This document shows positions 6,227 through 11,457 of a stretch of DNA of 11,457 nucleotides, piece after piece (position 1 is the first letter of the stretch; each line of letters starts with the position of its first letter). The stretch comes from Halothiobacillus neapolitanus (GTDB lineage: Bacteria; Pseudomonadota; Gammaproteobacteria; Halothiobacillales; Halothiobacillaceae), in the NCBI GenBank assembly GCA_020722165.1, contig DYLI01000047.1, forward strand, positions 1-11,457, in the 5' to 3' direction. The position numbers and the translations under genes were made by a program. The notes below the pieces were generated by a model that was given only the letters and a program-made list of their open reading frames with translations, was not told the origin of the DNA and searched no databases.

Positions 6227-8997
6227 TGCTGTACGGCTTTCAGCAACTGGTTTTGCTCAATAGCGCCGGCTACCAGCGTGCGGAGTTGCCACTGGATGCT
6301 GCCGTGTCCTTGGTTGCGCCCAACAACACGGGCAAGACCAGCCTGATCAATGCGCTGCAATTTTTGCTGATTATCGACAAACGGCGCATGGATTTTGGCG
6401 CGCACGATTTCGATGTCAGTCGCCGTTTTTATTTTCCCTCCAATAGCGCCTACATCCTGCTTGAAGTCGCGCTGCCCAATGGCAGTGTGGTGCTGGGCTG
6501 CGTCGGTCGGGGAGTGAGCCATGATTTTGGCTATTTCGCCTACCAGGGGCAGTTGGATATTGAACATTATCGCTTGCCGGATGGCGGCTTGGTGGCCGAG
6601 CCGCAGCTGGTGAATCACATGGCTGAACGTGGCCGCCTGGTGCATCGCTACTCGGCCAGCGAGTTTTCTGATGGGCTGTTCGGTCGCCGCAAAAAAATGC
6701 AAGACAGTGAGCCGGATTTTGCCGTGTTCAAGCTGGAACAACCCAGTCAATCGGCCATTTTCCAGCGTGTACTGACGCGCACTTTACGTCTCGACAAGCT
6801 GCGCTCTGAAGAAGTCAAAGGCTATTTGCTGGAGATTTTCCGCCAGGACATGCCCGATCACACCATTGATTTTAAAGCCGAGTGGGATAAGGCTTTTGAC
6901 GAAGTGAACACCGACCGGGCGCACTATGACGCAGCCATCCGCAATAAACCATTGCTTCTCGGGCTTGAGCGCAATCAGCAGGAACGGTGCGTCCTGCGCG
7001 GTAAAATCCTGCATTTGCGACCGCGCATTGACCAAGCCTTGCTGGATTGGAACGGGCATTTTCAGGCCAGCAGCACGGCGTTGCACACCCAGCTTGAGCA
7101 GCAAAAAGCCGAGGAGCAAGGCTTAAGCCTGCGCCAACAGACGCTGATTCGGCAGCAGATGGAGACCGAAGCGTCACTGGAGAAGTTGGTGAATACCCAA
7201 AGTCGGCATGACGAATTGCGCCGCGATTTGGCGCTCTTAACCCGCGCCATGCTTGATGATCGTATGCAAGGCGCACGCGCCGCGCTGGACGTACAGACGG
7301 CACTGGTGCAGCAGGCCAGCACACGCGGCAGGGCGGCGATTCTTAACGAGCAGCGTGGTGTGGAGCGCGAAATGGCGCTGCTTGAGCGCACGCTGACCTC
7401 AATGGCGGACAATCTTTTTCTCGCCCTGAAAAGCGCGTTACCGGCCACGGAACTCGATACACTCAACCGCCTACTCAGCGCACAAAGCATGACCCAACCC
7501 AGTGCTGCATTCACCCTGGATGCCGAGGCGCTGCGCGGCTGGCTCGCGCAGGCACAGACGCATGAGGTTCAACTTCCCGGCTTGCGCATCGCCTTGCATG
7601 AGCTTGAGCCGCAATTCCAACAAGAAAGTGCCGAGGAACTCCAGCAACGCCGCAAGGAACTCCAGCAACAGGCCGCATCCCTCATGCGCCAATTGGAGGT
7701 TGCGGATGCTCTGGAACAGGCGCACGCGGAAAAGCGCCGACGCGAACAGGAGGTGCGTGCGCTTGAACAGGAACTTGCGCGGTTTGACGAACTGCAACAG
7801 CTGGATGCCAGTGCCGCCTTGCGTGAAGCGCAACAGATTGAACAGCGCGGGCAGTTGGACGCTTTAACCCGGCAGCTGGCCGACATGCAGCAAGAACACG
7901 CCCGTTTGCGCGCCGCCGAGCGCAGCGCGCAGGACACGCTGAGCGCACTCCAGCGCGACCATGCAAGCATCGTGCGCCTGCGTGAGCAGCGCGTCGATGA
8001 TGATGCGCTGTTTGCGCACCTTGACGACAAGCCGCACCAGGTGTGGATGGGTTTGCTTGAAGTGTCGCTGGACACATTGGCGCAGTATCTTGAGTCTTTT
8101 CAGGCCGACTGCCGTCGCTTACTGCGCCTAGAAGATCACATCCACAGCCAGCTTGCTGAGCTTCATGCCGGTGGCCTGAGTAAGTTCCAGTTTAGCGAAG
8201 GCGGCCAAGAGCGCGAGATTGAACGCATGATTGAGTTCGGCGCACACCTGCCGCAGGAGCTTGCCGCGATTGAGCGCAAGGCGCGTAGTGCCGTCATCAA
8301 TGTCGCGGTGAGTCTGCGCGCGCTGCGCGATGGTTTGCACGCCATTCAAAGTCGGATGCGGCATTTTAATGCGTTGATTAGCCGTCGCGGCCTCTCGGAT
8401 TTGTCGGTGTTCAAAATCATGCCCATTGAAGAGGCGACACTGGTTGAGGCGATGGAATTGCTGATTGCCTCGGCGGAGTTGGCGAACCAGGGCGAAACCT
8501 TCGAGCTGTTCAATCATGCCAGCGTGCTGGACGATGAACGCCTGAATCGTGCCAAATCCCTGCTGATTCACGAAGGCAATGCCCGCAACGGCCTCAAGGT
8601 CGAGCATTTTTTCCGCCTGGAGTTTGTGGTTGGCAAAGCGGGCAGAGCGGAAGAGTCCTTTGCGGATATCGACAGTGCCGCCTCCAATGGCACGGTGCTC
8701 ATGGCCAAACTCATCACCGGGCTGGCACTGTTGCACCTGATGCAGGACAAGCGCCACCAGGTTCAGGCCATTTGTTATCTTGATGAAGCCACGGCGCTGG
8801 ATCAGCGCAATCAGCGCAGCCTGATTGAAACGGCGCGAGAGTTCGGTTTTACCCTCATTTTTGCCTCACCCACGCCCTTGCTGACCGTGCGTTACTGCGT
8901 GCCCATTACCGCGCAGGGCGGCTACAACCACATCAGCAAAAAACACTGGCAAGAGCTTGAGCCTCTAAGCACAGCATCTGACAGGCTGCCCGCATGA
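6223..8997 (+). CDS. jetC: Wadjet SMC motor JetC (MukB/MksB-like ATPase)
   Basis: This 924-residue SMC-type ATPase is the loop-extruding motor of Wadjet. The N-terminal half-head has Walker A APNNTGKTS (residues 32-40; Ala replaces the first Gly of GxxxxGKT). Arms of coiled coil run roughly 265-400 and 465-600, around a less coiled central segment near 400-465 (LPATELDTLNRLLSAQ) that may act as hinge. The C-terminal half-head carries an ABC signature-like SAASNGTVLMAK (about 818-829), Walker B QAICYLDEATALD with D854 and E855, and a following switch-like segment TLIFASPTPL. It is much shorter than MukB and close to MksB size, so the arms are short. A GGAGG RBS (6211-6215) precedes the ATG inside jetB; ATGA overlaps link it to both jetB and jetD. 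ATP binding and hydrolysis look intact apart from the Walker A variation. An alternative is a chromosome-maintenance MksB, but the linked jetD points to defence. Confidence 0.88.
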   Translation: MMLYGFQQLVLLNSAGYQRAELPLDAAVSLVAPNNTGKTSLINALQFLLIIDKRRMDFGAHDFDVSRRFYFPSNSAYILLEVALPNGSVVLGCVGRGVSHDFGYFAYQGQLDIEHYRLPDGGLVAEPQLVNHMAERGRLVHRYSASEFSDGLFGRRKKMQDSEPDFAVFKLEQPSQSAIFQRVLTRTLRLDKLRSEEVKGYLLEIFRQDMPDHTIDFKAEWDKAFDEVNTDRAHYDAAIRNKPLLLGLERNQQERCVLRGKILHLRPRIDQALLDWNGHFQASSTALHTQLEQQKAEEQGLSLRQQTLIRQQMETEASLEKLVNTQSRHDELRRDLALLTRAMLDDRMQGARAALDVQTALVQQASTRGRAAILNEQRGVEREMALLERTLTSMADNLFLALKSALPATELDTLNRLLSAQSMTQPSAAFTLDAEALRGWLAQAQTHEVQLPGLRIALHELEPQFQQESAEELQQRRKELQQQAASLMRQLEVADALEQAHAEKRRREQEVRALEQELARFDELQQLDASAALREAQQIEQRGQLDALTRQLADMQQEHARLRAAERSAQDTLSALQRDHASIVRLREQRVDDDALFAHLDDKPHQVWMGLLEVSLDTLAQYLESFQADCRRLLRLEDHIHSQLAELHAGGLSKFQFSEGGQEREIERMIEFGAHLPQELAAIERKARSAVINVAVSLRALRDGLHAIQSRMRHFNALISRRGLSDLSVFKIMPIEEATLVEAMELLIASAELANQGETFELFNHASVLDDERLNRAKSLLIHEGNARNGLKVEHFFRLEFVVGKAGRAEESFADIDSAASNGTVLMAKLITGLALLHLMQDKRHQVQAICYLDEATALDQRNQRSLIETAREFGFTLIFASPTPLLTVRYCVPITAQGGYNHISKKHWQELEPLSTASDRLPA

Positions 8998-9881
8998 ATA
9001 ACGCCATGATTGGTGCACTGCACAAGCTCCTCGCGCAGCCCAGCGGCCTGCCATCCAGTGCGTTAACGCCCGCGCAACGTCGCGCACTGGATAGCCTTGC
9101 CGCCAAAACCGGCGCATTAAGAGCCGCACCCTCAGGGCGCGGGGTGCTCTACCATGTTGTGCATCTGCACACGCTCGAAGCCCAACTCAAGGCATTGCGA
9201 CCGCAAAGCCAAGCAAGCCTGCCCGAACACCTGCCACGTCGCGCCGCCAACATCGCCCTGACGCGCCATAGCAAGGGCAAAGCGCATACCCACGAGGTGT
9301 ATTATCTGTTGCTCAAGGCGACGGGCACGAACGTATGCTGGCATGATGCCGAGGGAAGAACGTTTAATCTGAGTGATCTGAGCGCAACAACTGGCGTCGG
9401 TGCGCTGGCCATCCGGGCGAATGATGGTTGGCACACCGATTGCCCGCTTTGGCTGGTTGAAAACCAGGCGCTGTTCGACCGTCTGGATTGGCTGCCCGCC
9501 GGGGTCAACGCGAGTGTGGCCTATTACGCTGGCCAGCTGGACGGACGGCTTTTGGCATGGCTGGCGGCCAAGGCGCGCGCGCCCGAGTTGGTGCTGTTCA
9601 CGGATTACGACGGTGTCGGTCTGCTTAATTACGTGCAGCTTAAAACGCAAAGCCTCGCGCCTGCACGCTTTTGGATGATGCAAGGCTGGCGCGATTTATT
9701 GCGTGATTATGGAAATGCAGGGGTTTGGCAAGCCACGCGCCCGCAATTTGAAACGGCGTTGCAGCGACTGCAAGGTTTGGATGATGACGCAGAGTTACAA
9801 AGCCTCATGACCGCCATGCGCCAATCCGGATTGGCATTGGAACACGAGGCCGTTTGGCTGCAGCCGACTTTTTCAAGGTGA
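8994..9881 (+). CDS. jetD: Wadjet nuclease JetD (MksG-like, Toprim/DUF2220)
   Basis: A 295-residue DNA-cleaving subunit of Wadjet, related to the Toprim part of topoisomerase VI/Spo11. The Toprim metal-binding residues are visible: Glu in LWLVENQALF (E156) and the DxD in VLFTDYDGVGL (D204, D206). The N-terminal region (about 20-110, ending at RHSKGKAHTHEV and VYYLLLKATG) is likely a winged-helix DNA-binding domain. In studied Wadjet systems JetD cuts small circular DNA after JetABC loop extrusion stalls. The protein is smaller than JetD of the best-known systems (around 380 residues as I recall), suggesting a compact subtype. The start overlaps jetC by ATGA, with only a weak SD (AGG about 10 nt upstream); stop TGA at 9879-9881. 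It is the last gene of the operon; no obvious terminator follows within 140 bp. Active-site residues look intact, so cleavage is expected. Confidence 0.82.
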   Translation: MNNAMIGALHKLLAQPSGLPSSALTPAQRRALDSLAAKTGALRAAPSGRGVLYHVVHLHTLEAQLKALRPQSQASLPEHLPRRAANIALTRHSKGKAHTHEVYYLLLKATGTNVCWHDAEGRTFNLSDLSATTGVGALAIRANDGWHTDCPLWLVENQALFDRLDWLPAGVNASVAYYAGQLDGRLLAWLAAKARAPELVLFTDYDGVGLLNYVQLKTQSLAPARFWMMQGWRDLLRDYGNAGVWQATRPQFETALQRLQGLDDDAELQSLMTAMRQSGLALEHEAVWLQPTFSR

Positions 9882-10021
9882 TAGGCGTCGTTTGATTTTG
9901 GCTGTGGTCGTCGGCGTTTTCGCAATAGCAGTCCAAGTCCGACAGTCTGCGAGAACCTGAAACGTGCGAAAAACTATGCCAAACTGCATCACATTGCGGT
10001 TATACGTTAAAGGAGCAATAA
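9882..10021. other. 140-bp gap after jetD, no recognisable gene
   Basis: No open frame of interest is seen, and no toxin gene is recognisable although the next gene is antitoxin-like. TTTTCGCA (9917-9924) and its reverse complement TGCGAAAA (9965-9972) form an 8-bp inverted pair separated by 40 bp, too far apart for a convincing terminator. TATACG (10001-10006) could serve as a -10 box for the downstream gene, but no good -35 box pairs with it. AAAGGAG (10009-10015) is a strong RBS for the ATG at 10022. Confidence 0.4.
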
Positions 10022-10465
10022 ATGAACATTGACACCGCCTCCCGTCACATCACCCCAGCAAACGGTAATGTGTTTGCTGACCTGGGTTTTGAGCCGGAAG
10101 AAGCCGCGACACTCAAGGCTGAATCGCAACGAAGAATCTCTGAAAAGCTTGCCATCAAGGAAACGATGAAAGATCGATCTCGCGACGACGCAATGGCTGA
10201 AAACTTCCGCAATGATCCGGCTTATGCAGTAGAACTACTGAACAGCATCCTTGAGGATGGTGAGCCGAGTGAGTTGCTCGTCGCCCTTCGCCAAATGACC
10301 CAAGCGTTCGATGGCGCAGCAAAGGATGCTGAACCAAGTGATATGCCGATAACCCTGGCACGTCGGGAGACTTTGAGGTTGCTTGAAATCATCGACAATC
10401 CGCCGCCGCGTAACGAAAACTTTCTCAAGGCGCTGGCGCGTTATGCACAGCAAAAGCAAAGCTAA
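10022..10465 (+). CDS. Mosaic antitoxin-like protein (HigA / antidote / TacA-like pieces), orphan
   Basis: A 147-residue protein that reads as three antitoxin fragments in a row. Residues 15-40 (GNVFADLGFEPEEAATLKAE) match the N-end of HTH_37/HigA-type XRE antitoxins. Residues 49-98 (MKDRSRDDAMAENFRNDPAY, then LLNSILEDGEPSELLVALRQ) match the N-domain of probable addiction-module antidote proteins. Residues 107-147 (DMPITLARRETLRLLEIIDN, PPPRNENFLKALARY) resemble the toxin-binding C-tail of DUF1778/TacA antitoxins. The helix-turn-helix expected after both of the first two pieces is missing. Start 10022 has a strong AAAGGAG RBS (10009-10015, 6 nt spacer). The internal ATG at 10166, in frame with AAGGA (10157-10161) before it, is the expected native start of the middle antidote piece. 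No toxin gene adjoins. It may be a degenerate remnant, or a decoy antitoxin without DNA binding. Family matches are from recognition, not a search. Confidence 0.65.
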   Translation: MNIDTASRHITPANGNVFADLGFEPEEAATLKAESQRRISEKLAIKETMKDRSRDDAMAENFRNDPAYAVELLNSILEDGEPSELLVALRQMTQAFDGAAKDAEPSDMPITLARRETLRLLEIIDNPPPRNENFLKALARYAQQKQS

Positions 10466-10483
10466 TGCGCGACCCAAAAAAAC

Positions 10484-10513
10484 AAAAAGGCACGGTTATT
10501 CCGTGCCTTTTTT
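10484..10513. terminator. Bidirectional rho-independent terminator
   Basis: A 12-bp perfect stem, AAAAAGGCACGG (10484-10495) with CCGTGCCTTTTT (10501-10512), closes a 5-nt loop (TTATT) and ends in a run of six T (10508-10513). On the other strand the A-tract (10484-10488) gives an equivalent T-run. It lies 18 bp after the antitoxin-like gene and 38 bp after the end of the convergent protease gene, so it serves both. Confidence 0.9.
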
Positions 10514-10551
10514 ATGCCCGCCCGTTAAGGCAGGTCGTGAAACCCGAAGGC

Positions 10552-11457
10552 TTACATCGTCTTGGCGACCTCGATCGCCTTGGGCACATTCATCAGGCCG
10601 CGCCCGTATTTCATGGCTCCGCAATCGGTGGTGAATGTGCCTTTCGGTGTGGTGCTGGAACAGGTTGTGCCATAGCCCAAGGAGGCCGGGCGGTCGGCGG
10701 TGTCTAGCAACACCTTGGCGGCTTGAATGGCGGTGAGATTGGGATTGACTTCCAGCAGGATGGCAAGAGCACCGGAGACCATGGGGGTTGTCAGGGATGT
10801 GCCATAGTTGCTGCGATAAGCATCCGGTGCGGATGAAACAGCGAACTCGGCATCGTAATCCCCTGTTACCAGAAAACGATCCTGAAACGCCTTGAAATAC
10901 CCAGGGTAGTTGGAATACGAAGCCAGCCCAACCGGAGGTCGATTACCGTAAGTGTTGCGGTTGTACGCACCTACCACAAGGAAGTTTTCGGCTTGGTCGG
11001 GAAACTCCAGGCAGCTTTTGTTTTGTGGGTAGGATTTGTCAAACCGCGCGGACAGGTCGGCACCATCATTGCCGGCGCCGGCAACATAAATCGCCTGACC
11101 CTGGGTCAACGCCACCAGAAAATGATCGGGAATCCCTTTGTATGTGGAGGCTTCATGAAACATCATATTGCCTGAGAAGGCGGTGTTTGATGCGTTGATA
11201 ATCTTCGCACCACGACTCAACAAATTTGCCATGTCCTGCGTGCCAAAGGCGGCAAACAGGCGCGCCCCGGGAGCAGCGCCCACTTTCGTTCCAAGTGCGA
11301 CACTGGATACGTTCGTCCCATGTTCCATGGACGCAAGTTCAGCAGGCGTTTCCCACACACCATCCGTAACGACCTTAACTCCATTCACATATTCAAACCG
11401 CGCACTGTAATGGTCAACAAAACTCGGACAGTGCATTAGGCGCATTTTTGAGCGGAT
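10552..11457 (-). CDS. Subtilisin-like serine protease (S8), 5' end beyond the window
   Basis: The C-terminal part of a subtilase, at least 301 codons visible. From the internal Met at 11445, the catalytic His is in MEHGTNVSS (residue 42, codon 11320-11322), the oxyanion-hole Asn in VAGAGNDG (N126) and the nucleophile Ser in YGTSLTTPMVSG (S217). The Asp motif (DTG/DSG) is not in the visible part; the frame runs open past the Met to the window edge, so the true start, the catalytic Asp and any signal peptide lie outside. Cys residues in NKSCLEF, GTTCSS and TTDCGAM could form disulfides, fitting an exported enzyme. It ends soon after a typical subtilase closing helix (GRGLMNVPKAIEVA), with no autotransporter or other domain after it. 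The gene is convergent with the antitoxin-like gene and shares its terminator. It is probably unrelated to the defence operon. Confidence 0.85.
   Translation of the reverse strand: MRSKMRLMHCPSFVDHYSARFEYVNGVKVVTDGVWETPAELASMEHGTNVSSVALGTKVGAAPGARLFAAFGTQDMANLLSRGAKIINASNTAFSGNMMFHEASTYKGIPDHFLVALTQGQAIYVAGAGNDGADLSARFDKSYPQNKSCLEFPDQAENFLVVGAYNRNTYGNRPPVGLASYSNYPGYFKAFQDRFLVTGDYDAEFAVSSAPDAYRSNYGTSLTTPMVSGALAILLEVNPNLTAIQAAKVLLDTADRPASLGYGTTCSSTTPKGTFTTDCGAMKYGRGLMNVPKAIEVAKTM

Noticed and set aside
9917..9972. Inverted 8-mers TTTTCGCA / TGCGAAAA as a terminator for the jet operon
   Set aside because: The 40-bp loop and absence of a T-run after the second arm make a rho-independent terminator unlikely.
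11069..11084. 16-bp perfect palindrome TTGCCGGCGCCGGCAA
   Set aside because: It falls on the codons for the conserved protease AGAGN motif; Gly/Ala codons in GC-rich DNA readily give such symmetry.
10552..11457. Protease as a component of the defence system
   Set aside because: It is convergent, separated by a bidirectional terminator, and has an ordinary subtilase catalytic domain with no defence-associated domain in the visible part.
1..11457. CRISPR arrays, tRNA/rRNA genes and insertion sequences
   Set aside because: No regularly spaced repeats, no tRNA-like or rRNA-like segments and no transposase-like proteins were seen on either strand.

Overview
The window comes from a GC-rich bacterium, most likely a proteobacterium. 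This is judged from codon composition, BrnT/BrnA and TacA/HigA-type antitoxin relatives, and general protein flavour; the genus cannot be named from the sequence. About 9.9 kb of it is a dense, single-strand accessory (defence) operon. It is followed by a small antitoxin-like gene and a convergent protease gene cut by the window edge.

Region 1 (3-3760) holds a translationally coupled pair: an SbcD/YhaO-like metallophosphoesterase nuclease and an 879-residue SbcC/YhaN-like ABC/SMC-type ATPase without a zinc hook. Region 2 (3771-9881) is a complete Wadjet (JetABCD, equivalent to MksFEBG) anti-plasmid SMC system: JetA kleisin (MukF-like), JetB KITE/winged-helix subunit (MukE-like), a compact JetC SMC motor (MukB-like) and JetD, a Toprim-type nuclease. 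Only 10 bp separate the ATPase from jetA, so the nuclease/ATPase pair and Wadjet look like one transcription unit.

The jet operon is interrupted between jetA and jetB by a BrnT/BrnA type II toxin-antitoxin module (5058-5613). The module appears to have its own promoter. Its -10 box lies inside a perfect 22-bp palindrome three bases before the brnT start codon, which is a probable BrnA operator. No terminator is visible between brnA and jetB, so jetBCD can be read from a promoter that BrnA may control. brnT has no Shine-Dalgarno sequence, and the predicted transcript start falls at its ATG, so it may be leaderless.

Region 3 (9882-10551) has a 140-bp gap, then a 147-residue gene that looks like a mosaic of three antitoxin families (HigA/HTH_37 N-end, an addiction-module antidote N-domain, and a DUF1778/TacA-like C-tail), with no toxin and no DNA-binding helix-turn-helix. 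A strong bidirectional hairpin terminator follows. Region 4 (10552-11457, minus strand) is the 3' part of a subtilisin-family (S8) protease that continues beyond the window.

Working model (inference): JetABC extrudes DNA loops and recognises small circular DNA, JetD cuts it, and the SbcCD-like pair may process or degrade the cut ends. BrnTA may act as a backup abortive module, as a stabiliser, or as a transcriptional switch for jetBCD.
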